A stretch of 6,061 nt of DNA from an uncultured Thermoanaerobacteraceae bacterium (GTDB lineage: Bacteria > Bacillota > DSM-12270 > Thermacetogeniales > Thermacetogeniaceae): positions 1 through 6,061 of the forward strand of contig CALGIY010000339.1 of NCBI GenBank assembly GCA_937914965.1. Reading direction: 5' to 3'. The notes beneath the pieces are model-generated. The model had not been told where the DNA came from. It saw only the letters and a list, made by a program, of their open reading frames with translations, and searched no databases. Made by a program: the position numbers and the translations under genes. Shown in pieces: positions 1 through 5,450 of the stretch; within the stretch, counting starts at the first letter, position 1; every line of letters starts with the position of its first letter.

Positions 1-43
1 CATATCCGCTATCGTTACATTGTATCAAAATCGAGAGGCTTAG

Positions 44-115
44 GTTGCGGAGAATCTTGTTGATGGTGCTGGTGTGCCATTTCGGCTTTCCAGCATCTTT
101 TATCGTAGGACTTCT
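44..115 (-). pseudogene. Possible remnant of a large serine recombinase (C-terminal 'recombinase' domain)
   Basis: Read on the minus strand, this stretch encodes PTIKDAGKPKWHTSTINKILRN. It resembles the segment of large serine recombinases (Recombinase domain, PF07508) where a conserved K/R-x-W precedes S/T-T-I-x-x-I-L-x-N, usually followed by E-K-Y-x-G-D. Here the EKY..GD continuation is missing: the frame goes on as LSLSILIQCN. Upstream, the same frame meets two stop codons near 132-137. A neighbouring frame (about 103-147) reads EEMVVAVLEKKSY, which could be frame-shifted upstream sequence, but this is weak. No intact recombinase fits in the window, so if the match is real it is a fragment left by deletion and frameshift. 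The family resemblance is recalled from motifs, not from a search. Confidence 0.35.
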
Positions 116-186
116 TCTCCAGTACGGCTACTACCATTTCTTCTGGAAACAGAAAAAACACAGCCGTCTAGTCTAACCTGGACACG

Positions 187-274
187 GGGACGTTTTGTTT
201 GCCACGGCAGGGAATGCGGGGACGGTTCTCGCGTCTCACCGTTGGTGGCAGTGGGACGTTTTGTTTGCCACCAA
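187..274. repeat. Cluster of GGGACG-type short repeats (REP-like)
   Basis: A 19-base sequence, GGGACGTTTTGTTTGCCAC, occurs exactly twice, at 187-205 and 253-271. Between them lies a diverged relative beginning GGGGACGGTTCTCGCGTCTC at 218-237. The second exact copy is part of a perfect inverted repeat: TTGGTGGCA at 242-250 pairs with TGCCACCAA at 266-274 around a 15-base loop. From memory, GGGGACGGTTCT-type sequences are abundant intergenic repeats in several Clostridia/Peptococcaceae genomes and resemble REP elements mobilised by IS200-like Y1 transposases. That link is recollection and inference, since no transposase is present here. The block does not encode a convincing protein on either strand. 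Confidence 0.6.
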
Positions 275-283
275 AGTAGCAAG

Positions 284-320
284 GCGGCGGTGCGCTGATC
301 ACCAACCAGCGCTTTGCCGC
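284..320. other. Strong GC-rich hairpin with a symmetric internal loop
   Basis: GCGGC (284-288) pairs with GCCGC (316-320), and GCGCTG (292-297) pairs with CAGCGC (307-312). A 3x3 internal loop separates the two helices, and the apical loop is nine bases. There is no T-tract after the stem on either strand, so it is not a normal intrinsic terminator. It sits between the GGGACG repeat cluster and nth and could be a REP-like structure, a transposon-end remnant or a leader structure in the nth transcript. The rest of 321-434 shows no gene and no clear sigma-A promoter, only an A-rich stretch before the nth ribosome binding site. Confidence 0.5.
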
Positions 321-434
321 TAAGGATCCAGGACGAGAATATAGAAAGGGGGGCTGTAGTCAACTCTACCGGGCATTAATAAAGCAATAAGACAAAACAG
401 GTACCGGAAAAAAAACAAAGAGAGGAAAATTGCC

Positions 435-1091
435 TTGACTCTTCAGAATACAGATAAGCAAAAAAAATTAACTACTGCAGTGCTTAACCACCTGCGCCAA
501 GCCCACCCTGATGCAGGGCCTCAACTGCAGTTCTCTAACCCCTACCAGGCGCTGGTTGCTACCATCCTGTCTGCCCAGACAACAGATGAACAAGTTAACC
601 GGGTGACACCTCTTCTTTTTGAAAAGTATCCAGAAGTCAAGGATCTTGCTGGTGCCAGCCCCACTGATGTAGAAGAAATAATCAAATCGGTGGGCCTGTA
701 CAGGTCCAAGGCCGCTCACCTTGTGGCCGCGGCAAAGATAATTCTAGATGAGCATCAAGGAAAAATCCCGGCTGACTTTGACTCACTTTTGAAACTGCCG
801 GGTGTAGGAAGAAAAACCGCCAATGTTGTACTGTCCAACGCATTTGGCAAACCAGGTCTGGGAGTAGATACACATGTCCACCGGGTAGCCAACCGGATCG
901 GACTTTGCAGTGAAAAATACCCTGAAGGAACAGAGAAACGCCTCAAAGAACTGATACCTGAGCAGGAATGGGGAAAGGCACACCATCTCCTCATCTTTCA
1001 CGGGCGCCGGGTCTGCCGGGCGAGGAAACCGGAGTGTATATCCTGCACCTTGAGAAAGATTTGCAAAAACCCTCCATGCAGGTCCAGATAG
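435..1091 (+). CDS. nth: Endonuclease III (DNA glycosylase/AP lyase)
   Basis: Base-excision repair enzyme that removes oxidised pyrimidines from DNA and nicks the resulting abasic site by beta-elimination. It is a 218-residue cytoplasmic protein, close to the usual family length. The helix-hairpin-helix motif LPGVGRKTA is at residues 121-129. K127 matches the catalytic lysine, and D145 in VDTHVHR matches the catalytic aspartate. The C-terminus carries the [4Fe-4S] ligands C194, C201, C204 and C210 in the canonical C-x6-C-x2-C-x5-C spacing. LSAQTTDEQVN (residues 45-55) is the typical N-terminal family block. The start is a TTG preceded by AGAGG at 421-425 with a nine-base gap; the next in-frame candidate, GTG at 480, would trim the first helix. 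It is a single gene on the plus strand, convergent with the ABC operon. No clear promoter is seen upstream. No residue essential for catalysis or the cluster is missing. Confidence 0.96.
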   Translation: MTLQNTDKQKKLTTAVLNHLRQAHPDAGPQLQFSNPYQALVATILSAQTTDEQVNRVTPLLFEKYPEVKDLAGASPTDVEEIIKSVGLYRSKAAHLVAAAKIILDEHQGKIPADFDSLLKLPGVGRKTANVVLSNAFGKPGLGVDTHVHRVANRIGLCSEKYPEGTEKRLKELIPEQEWGKAHHLLIFHGRRVCRARKPECISCTLRKICKNPPCRSR

Positions 1092-1106
1092 ACGTCCATC
1101 GCTTTA

Positions 1107-1125
1107 TGCAATACCATGTGTTGCA
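1107..1125. other. Small hairpin in the convergent intergenic gap
   Basis: TGCAATAC (1107-1114) pairs with GTGTTGCA (1118-1125) across a three-base loop, giving eight pairs including one G-T. It lies in the 52-base gap between the convergent ends of nth and the ABC permease. It could slow or end transcription from either side, but there is no T-tract on either strand, so I do not call it a true intrinsic terminator. No other termination signal is visible in this gap. Confidence 0.3.
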
Positions 1126-1143
1126 GATTAACTACCATCAAGT

Positions 1144-1821
1144 TTAAGAGATATCTTTATTCTCATAGATCCTCAAAGAGCCTGCCAGGGACACCACGAA
1201 TATCATCAAAAAAACCACTCCAATGACCAATGCTTGAAGCCAATCAGGACTGCTCAAAATACGTGTCAGCAAATTATAGGCTGTACCCTGGCTGTATCTT
1301 TCCACCAGCCACACTAAGCCTGCCGGTATCAAAAAAATCGCCATAATAACTATAACATTCAAAAGCCTGGTCTTAATACCGCCAAATTTAAAATAAAGTG
1401 GATAATAGGTTGCTCCAATGATGACTATTCCACACAATGCCCCTAACAGATCTTTGCTGGCAGGATATCTCACTATCTCCCCCAACCCAAATATATTGTT
1501 GATCAGAACAATGAAAATACCAGCAGCAAGACCGATAACCGCATAAACAAAAATTGACAGATACTTGGACAAAACGATATCTTTCCTTCTAATGGGCAGA
1601 CTGTTTAAGAAAACCTCACTCCTGTTCTGTTCATCATAGGAACAGGCACCTACAATTAAAAAATAACCGATAAAACAGGTGCAGGTAGCATATAGAGCAG
1701 GAGCGATATCAGCAGCCATAGTAGTACTGGAAAGCACCAGCAGCAGTACTGGAATATAAAACAACAGATACCACAGCGTTTTCTTCTGAATAATGAGGTC
1801 CTTGATCAACAGGTTAAACAT
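1144..1821 (-). CDS. ABC-2 type transporter permease (six transmembrane segments), GntR-linked
   Basis: Integral membrane subunit of a small ABC exporter, 225 residues from the chosen start. About six hydrophobic segments are visible, near residues 17-35, 41-60, 88-112, 125-144, 152-173 and 194-216. The block SYDEQNRSEVFLNSLPIRRK followed by DIVLSKYL (residues 61-88) is typical of the ABC2_membrane_2 group (PF13346), where a cytoplasmic loop after helix 2 carries a 'SLP-x-x-R-x-x-I-V-x-x-K' pattern. The ATG at 1821 is preferred because GGGGG (1829-1833) stands seven bases before it and the protein then begins with a short amphipathic helix; an in-frame start at 1875 would lie well inside the ATPase gene. 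The gene overlaps the ATPase by eight bases, so translation is probably coupled. The substrate cannot be read from the sequence. A single permease gene suggests a homodimer. Confidence 0.85.
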   Translation of the reverse strand: MFNLLIKDLIIQKKTLWYLLFYIPVLLLVLSSTTMAADIAPALYATCTCFIGYFLIVGACSYDEQNRSEVFLNSLPIRRKDIVLSKYLSIFVYAVIGLAAGIFIVLINNIFGLGEIVRYPASKDLLGALCGIVIIGATYYPLYFKFGGIKTRLLNVIVIMAIFLIPAGLVWLVERYSQGTAYNLLTRILSSPDWLQALVIGVVFLMIFVVSLAGSLRIYENKDIS

Positions 1822-2680
1822 GGCTGTTCCCCCTAACAGTATAAAGCATGATATCCTCCAAAGTAGCTTTTTCAATCAGCACAGAACTGCCAAACAACTG
1901 GCGTGCCCTATGCACATCCCGAGTCAAACCTGTAAAACCATACTTGCTTTGATTGATACCAACAAATTCCCTTTTCAACTCCTCATCCAGGAGTTCATTC
2001 TCCCCTTTGACCAGGGCATACCTTTCCATAATCGTATCTTTGGCTTCAGAAAAAACCAGTTCACCTCGATTGACAAACGTAATATAATCAGCCATTTTGT
2101 CGAGGTCTGTGGTCAGGTGAGTTGATAAAAAAATACTTTTATTTTCATCCTGGATTATCTCTGCCAATATATCCAGCAGTTCACTGCGGAAAATAGGGTC
2201 AAGACCAGAGGTGGGCTCATCCAGAATGAGCAGGTCAGCATGGTGTGATAAAGATATAACCAGAGAAAACTTCATTTTCATCCCCCGGGAGAGATCCTTG
2301 ATTTTTTTCCGGGGTGAAAGCTCAAAGCGATCCAGATAATCTTTAAAAACACTGTCATCCCACCTGCTGTAAAAAGGAGCGATGATTTTTTTCATCTCTA
2401 GAACACTCAGTTCATTGTAAAAATGGTTTTCATCATAAACAAAACCGATCCTTTCTTTGACCTCAAGCTCATCCTTGATATTATCAAGCCCGAACACCTT
2501 AATTTCGCCGGAATCACGCCTGAGCAGGTTCATAATCAATCTGATGGTAGTAGTCTTACCGGCACCATTTGGCCCTATAAAACCCATGATATAGCCCTTT
2601 TCCAGAGTAAAACTGATGTTATTCAGTGAAAAACCCGGATAGTTTTTAGCAAGATTCCTTACATCCAGGATCTCATTCAT
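1814..2680 (-). CDS. ABC transporter ATP-binding protein, YtrB/BcrA-like exporter type
   Basis: Cytoplasmic ATPase that would power export by the six-helix permease encoded directly downstream. It has 288 residues, the usual length for ABC-2 exporter ATPases with a C-terminal extension. Visible motifs are Walker A GPNGAGKTT at 36-44, a Q-loop region IGFVYDENHFY at 78-88 with Asp/Glu in place of the usual Gln, signature LSRGMKMKF at 130-138, Walker B LLILDEP at 150-156 with catalytic E155, D-loop SGLD at 158-161, and switch histidine H188 in STH. The acidic Q-loop and the S-R/K-G-M-K form of the signature are common in this exporter subgroup. Residues after about 215 form the accessory domain. 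The ATG at 2680 overlaps the GntR stop as ATGA, with GGAGG just upstream, so the three genes form one tightly coupled operon. All nucleotide-binding motifs appear intact. Bacitracin- or peptide-resistance roles are known for relatives but are not shown here. Confidence 0.93.
   Translation of the reverse strand: MNEILDVRNLAKNYPGFSLNNISFTLEKGYIMGFIGPNGAGKTTTIRLIMNLLRRDSGEIKVFGLDNIKDELEVKERIGFVYDENHFYNELSVLEMKKIIAPFYSRWDDSVFKDYLDRFELSPRKKIKDLSRGMKMKFSLVISLSHHADLLILDEPTSGLDPIFRSELLDILAEIIQDENKSIFLSTHLTTDLDKMADYITFVNRGELVFSEAKDTIMERYALVKGENELLDEELKREFVGINQSKYGFTGLTRDVHRARQLFGSSVLIEKATLEDIMLYTVRGNSHV
1822..1833 (-). promoter_or_regulatory. Ribosome binding site deciding the permease start
   Basis: On the minus strand GGGGGAA precedes the ATG at 1821, with seven bases between the G run and the start codon. 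It lies inside the last codons of the upstream ATPase gene. It supports the 225-residue permease over a longer in-frame reading from 1875. Confidence 0.65.
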
Positions 2681-3057
2681 ACTTCTCCCTCCTTATCAAT
2701 GAAATCAAGCATCTCCTTCAATTCTGTAAGGCTGATGCCCAGGAGCCTGCTCTCGGCAATCACCTCAGACAGTTTCTCCTCCAGCAACCTGAGCCTTTTT
2801 TCACGAAACAATTCCTTGTTCTCACCGGAAACAAAGGAACCTTTGCCTCCAACTGTTTCAATAAAACCGTCTTTTTCCAACTCATGATAAGCTCTTTTGG
2901 TTGTGATCACACTGATCTGAAGCTCTCTAGCAAGACTGCGAATCGAAGGCAGTGCATCTCCCGGTTTAAGTTCCCCCATCATAATTTGATTCTTAATCTG
3001 GCTTGCTATCTGTTCGTAAAGCGGTTCCTGAGAAGAGCCACTGATGATAATTTTCAT
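2677..3057 (-). CDS. GntR-family transcriptional regulator, YtrA subfamily
   Basis: DNA-binding repressor expected to control its own ABC operon. It has 126 residues, typical of the short YtrA subfamily: an N-terminal winged helix plus a small helical tail rather than a full effector domain. The GntR signature runs through residues 12-78: PLYEQIASQIKNQIMMGEL, then KPGDALPSIRSLARELQIS, then TTKRAYHELEKDGFIETV, with the wing GGKGSFVSG at 70-78. Residues 80-122 are mainly charged, predicted helix and probably mediate dimerisation. It is the first gene of the operon, followed by the ATPase with a four-base ATGA overlap. The ATG at 3057 has AGGAAGGGGG six bases upstream. A strong promoter embedded in a long palindrome lies immediately upstream, as expected for autorepression. 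In Bacillus subtilis YtrA controls an ABC operon induced by cell-wall-active peptides; the inducer here is unknown. Confidence 0.92.
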   Translation of the reverse strand: MKIIISGSSQEPLYEQIASQIKNQIMMGELKPGDALPSIRSLARELQISVITTKRAYHELEKDGFIETVGGKGSFVSGENKELFREKRLRLLEEKLSEVIAESRLLGISLTELKEMLDFIDKEGEV

Positions 3058-3072
3058 TCTCAGCCCCCTTCC

Positions 3073-3120
3073 TGTGCATATCGTATATGCCGTATATGTA
3101 CAGTATATACAGTATGCACA
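3073..3120. promoter_or_regulatory. Candidate GntR operator: 48-bp imperfect palindrome
   Basis: Centred at 3096.5, 19 of the 24 symmetric base pairs match. The outer arms TGTGCATA (3073-3080) and TATGCACA (3113-3120) are a perfect inverted repeat, as are the inner arms GTATAT (3083-3088) and ATATAC (3105-3110). The left half also contains its own smaller perfect palindrome, GCATAT-N3-ATATGC (3076-3090). GTATAT recurs at 3083, 3092 and 3103, about one helical turn apart. The block covers half the promoter spacer, the -10 box and the expected start point, so bound regulator would block polymerase. That the GntR product encoded at 2677-3057 binds here is inference from position and symmetry. 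Confidence 0.75.
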
Positions 3121-3130
3121 GCCGTGTCAA
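3102..3130 (-). promoter_or_regulatory. Sigma-A type promoter of the GntR-ABC operon
   Basis: On the minus strand TTGACA (3130-3125) and TATACT (3107-3102) are separated by exactly 17 bases. An A-tract (3132-3139 region) lies just upstream of the -35 box and may act as an UP-like element. Transcription would begin near 3095, giving a leader of roughly 38 bases. A match this close to consensus suggests high activity held down by a repressor, consistent with the overlapping palindrome. Confidence 0.85.
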
Positions 3131-3211
3131 CCTTTTTTTATCCAGATATAACTTTGACTCAATTTTTTCATCCTCTTATTTTGGTGCCCAGTGACAACAT
3201 GGTGATGCCAC

Positions 3212-3243
3212 AAAAAAAACAGCCTCCTTTCCAAGAGACTGTT
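3212..3243 (-). terminator. Rho-independent terminator after the GbsR-like gene
   Basis: Minus-strand RNA would form AACAGUCUC (3243-3235) paired with GAGGCUGUU (3226-3218), nine pairs with one G-U, around an eight-base loop, followed by a run of U (A-tract at 3212-3219 on the plus strand, partly in the stem). It lies 31 bases past the stop of the GbsR-like gene and separates the upstream exporter unit from the GntR operon promoter. The remaining intergenic sequence (3131-3211) is AT-rich and shows no gene. Confidence 0.9.
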
Positions 3244-3273
3244 TGCTCTTTTTACCTGATATACTGCGCTTAT

Positions 3274-3804
3274 TTATTCTTTGTCCTCTTCCTGAAAAAC
3301 AGTGATCAGCATCTCCGCCAGTATGCGGCCAAAGTGATTGTACTGGCTTTCTAGGTAATCAATATGTTCATAATAAAATTTCGCCTTATCTTTTAACCCA
3401 TCCTCTGGGCGATCACAAACATCTGTCAAAAGATTTTTACTGCTTTGCGCAGCCTCTACGACAATTTCGATCTCCCGTTCATAGTTTTTCTGAATGGTTT
3501 CTGCCGCAATTTTTGAAATATTGCGCTCTGCTTCATAGTGATCACGGCGACTCCCCTTAACCCAAACCTTCCGAACATTCCCTACACCCTCCAAGATACG
3601 GATATTAATGCTGACAGTTGATTTACTGACACCGAGCATCTGAGCAATGTCCTCCAGCCCCAATGGCCTGTCCGCTAAAAAAAGAACCCCATAGATACGC
3701 CCGATTACATCGGGAAGCCCATACAGAGCGTAAACCCTGCCTAAAGCATCAATAATAATATTGCGTGCCTCTTCTAACTTCTTATTTTCGTTATCTGTCC
3801 GCAT
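3274..3804 (-). CDS. GbsR/MarR-like winged-helix transcriptional regulator
   Basis: Probable DNA-binding regulator of the GbsR type (COG1510), 176 residues from the chosen ATG. An N-terminal helix with ALGRVYALYGLPDVIGRIYG (residues 20-39) is characteristic of the family and leads into the helix-turn-helix, LGLEDIAQMLGVSKSTVSINIRILE at about 48-72. The wing VRKVWVKGSRRDHYEAE follows at 77-93. The C-terminal part (about 95-170) is predicted helical and probably forms the dimer interface. Known GbsR proteins respond to choline and control osmolyte genes. Nothing here points to osmolytes; the neighbours are an ABC exporter, so the ligand is unknown. The ATG at 3804 is chosen because GGGG (3810-3813) lies five bases before it and the conserved region starts soon after. 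A GTG at 3885 would overlap its own AGGAGG, and a TTG at 3828 is a weaker alternative. The terminator at 3212-3243 follows. Confidence 0.88.
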   Translation of the reverse strand: MRTDNENKKLEEARNIIIDALGRVYALYGLPDVIGRIYGVLFLADRPLGLEDIAQMLGVSKSTVSINIRILEGVGNVRKVWVKGSRRDHYEAERNISKIAAETIQKNYEREIEIVVEAAQSSKNLLTDVCDRPEDGLKDKAKFYYEHIDYLESQYNHFGRILAEMLITVFQEEDKE

Positions 3805-3908
3805 TACAACCCCTGGTTCCTCAACCAAAACGCCCCCCCACTCTCCCCTGACATCAGAGCAGGCAGTAGGAATCCAGGTCTGCACCTCCTAGTCCAAATA
3901 ATCGATAT

Positions 3909-3938
3909 TTTATACTGGTGACAGGTATTTTACGTCAA
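3909..3938 (-). promoter_or_regulatory. Likely promoter of the GbsR-like gene
   Basis: On the minus strand TTGACG (3938-3933) and TATAAA (3914-3909) are separated by 18 bases, a good sigma-A match. The -35 box begins four bases past the permease stop codon, so the regulator can be transcribed on its own as well as by read-through, since no terminator separates the genes. A short inverted repeat, TGAC (3919-3922) and GTCA (3934-3937), overlaps the -35 box and spacer and could be an autoregulatory site, but it is too short to be convincing. The leader to the ATG at 3804 would be roughly 100 bases. Confidence 0.6.
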
Positions 3939-3941
3939 CAT

Positions 3942-5450
3942 CTATAATCTATAACACCATTTCAGTAAAGAGCTTGTTGCTGCTATCATCAGTACTGCCA
4001 ACAAAACAGAACCGGCGAAAACACCGCCCACAGAGGCCAGTGATATCGCCCCACTGCTCTGGATCAAGATAATTATATAACAATATGCCGCCAAAAACCC
4101 AATCAGGGCAATGAAAGAGAGCATACCGGGCAAGGCAATCGGCACCTGCTCTAAGGCCATATCAGAGATAGAACCGCTGTGATAAAAAACCTTATTCATG
4201 GCCGCAGCCGCCGGAGCCAGGCTAAACGCAATACCCGCTGCCGCTCCAACAAAGGTAAACAAGAGCACGAACAGCACCGACGCACCTTGATGACCAGCAG
4301 CAATAACAACGATCCCGGCAGTCCCCAGGGCAAAGAGAACCAAGGGCAGGTACGCCAGGAACTTCCCCAGAGCCAACTGCCCTGGCTTTACGGCTGCCAG
4401 CCACAAAACCCCCAGGCGGTCCGCTTCAGACTGATATGACGTGGCGATCATCTCCCCAAAACAGAAAACCCAGATCACATAGGCGGTAATTAGTGGTGAT
4501 GGCAGGGTTCCCACAAATGTGCGCACCCCAGGGTGCGAAAAAGGAACCACTGAAAGAATTAGCCAGAATATCAGACGAAACTTCGTTAAAGAGTTACGCT
4601 GCAGGGAGAGCCACTCTTTCAACATGACCGCCTGGACCACTGATGGTAGATGGAGTGCAGACAAAAACGACATGACCCACCACGCCTGATCATTTTTAAA
4701 ACGGATAGTCTGCTCTTCCTGCAGCAGCAGGGCTTCTCCCCATAAATAGGCCAGGCCTCTTTCAATATAAATGATGATCAAACCTGCCACCAAAAAGATG
4801 AGCAGCCACCAGTTAACAGGCTGAAAAACCGACAGCTTCAGCCAAACCGCACCAAACACCCGTCCTTTGGCCAGGTTCACCGCGAGCCAGATGGCACCTG
4901 CCATCCCAGTGAGTACAATTAAGGCTGCCACAATGAAAAGCAGCCCACTGATCCCGCTCATAAACCGCTTGATCAGCATAACTGCCAGAACAGCAGCAAA
5001 GAGAGGCAAAATAAAGGCCAAACCCACTAGTAAGAAAACCTGACCTGGAAACCAGCTATATGCCAGCACCAACGCAAGCAACAGAGGGGCCTGCATGGTT
5101 GGCCGCAGGATATCCAGATAAGTAACCATGAAAGCTGACAACACAACATCCCTGGGGCGCGCCAGCAGCCGGTCCAGCCGGGCCTCATCCCTGAACAGCA
5201 TTCCCCCAGCCCGATTATAGCCGTTGCCGAAGCCCATAAGTAAGTTCATGGCCACCAGGAAACCCAGGATGCCTGGCAGTGCCAGGGAAGCTCCCTGTTT
5301 TGGCAGAGCAGTGTTCAACCAAAAGATAATCATCACTACCCCTATCACTTCAAAAAGGATGAACCAGACACCAGAGCGGCCAAAGCGCAGCCGGTAATTC
5401 CAGGTTTCTCTTAATTTACTTGCTGCTAGAATCCAACTCTGACCCATCAC
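3942..5450 (-). CDS. Large ABC exporter permease, probably two fused ABC-2 membrane halves
   Basis: Integral membrane protein of 502 residues with about twelve hydrophobic segments, encoded directly after its ATPase. It seems to be two ABC-2-like halves in tandem. Each begins with a charged amphipathic stretch before the first helix (KLRETWNYRLRFGRS, 12-26; MLKEWLSLQRNSLTKFR, 276-292). Each then has a loop after the second helix ending in a similar pattern (FRDEARLDRLLARPRDVVLS, 86-105; QSEADRLGVLWLAAVKPGQL, 340-359). Such loops in ABC-2 permeases contact the ATPase, so one copy could supply both membrane halves of the transporter; this is inference. The start is either GTG at 5450 or ATG at 5447, overlapping the ATPase stop TGA (GTGATG); the ATG is slightly favoured by a GGG six to nine bases upstream. 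I do not recognise a named family, and the substrate cannot be deduced. The GbsR-like regulator follows, with its promoter starting right after this stop. Confidence 0.85.
   Translation of the reverse strand: MMGQSWILAASKLRETWNYRLRFGRSGVWFILFEVIGVVMIIFWLNTALPKQGASLALPGILGFLVAMNLLMGFGNGYNRAGGMLFRDEARLDRLLARPRDVVLSAFMVTYLDILRPTMQAPLLLALVLAYSWFPGQVFLLVGLAFILPLFAAVLAVMLIKRFMSGISGLLFIVAALIVLTGMAGAIWLAVNLAKGRVFGAVWLKLSVFQPVNWWLLIFLVAGLIIIYIERGLAYLWGEALLLQEEQTIRFKNDQAWWVMSFLSALHLPSVVQAVMLKEWLSLQRNSLTKFRLIFWLILSVVPFSHPGVRTFVGTLPSPLITAYVIWVFCFGEMIATSYQSEADRLGVLWLAAVKPGQLALGKFLAYLPLVLFALGTAGIVVIAAGHQGASVLFVLLFTFVGAAAGIAFSLAPAAAAMNKVFYHSGSISDMALEQVPIALPGMLSFIALIGFLAAYCYIIILIQSSGAISLASVGGVFAGSVLLAVLMIAATSSLLKWCYRL

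Noticed and set aside
187..271. CRISPR-like reading of the repeated 19-mers
   Set aside because: There are only two exact copies with a related diverged copy between them, no regular unique spacers and no cas genes.
74..363. Short open frames on both strands (74-298 plus, 100-363 minus) in the nth upstream region
   Set aside because: Both run through the GGGACG repeats and hairpin, have no good ribosome binding site, and encode no recognisable protein.
1107..1125. Bidirectional intrinsic terminator for nth and the ABC operon
   Set aside because: The hairpin is short and mostly A-T, and no T-tract follows it on either strand, so it is listed only as a hairpin.
1822..1875. N-terminal extension of the small permease from 1875
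   Set aside because: It would lie within the ATPase coding sequence, and the GGGGG-ATG at 1821 gives the normal N-terminus of the family.
3127..3171. Minus-strand 14-codon frame beginning MKKLSQSYIW upstream of the GntR promoter
   Set aside because: The GAGG touches the ATG with no spacing, and the frame runs into the -35 box of the operon promoter, so it would not be on that transcript.
3805..3885. N-terminal extension of the GbsR-like protein from GTG at 3885
   Set aside because: The only AGGAGG overlaps the GTG itself, the extra 27 residues look unlike the family, and the ATG at 3804 has a usable ribosome binding site.
4179..4439. Plus- and minus-strand frames inside the large permease gene
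   Set aside because: They are shadow frames of the strongly hydrophobic permease coding sequence with no independent start signals or recognisable motifs.
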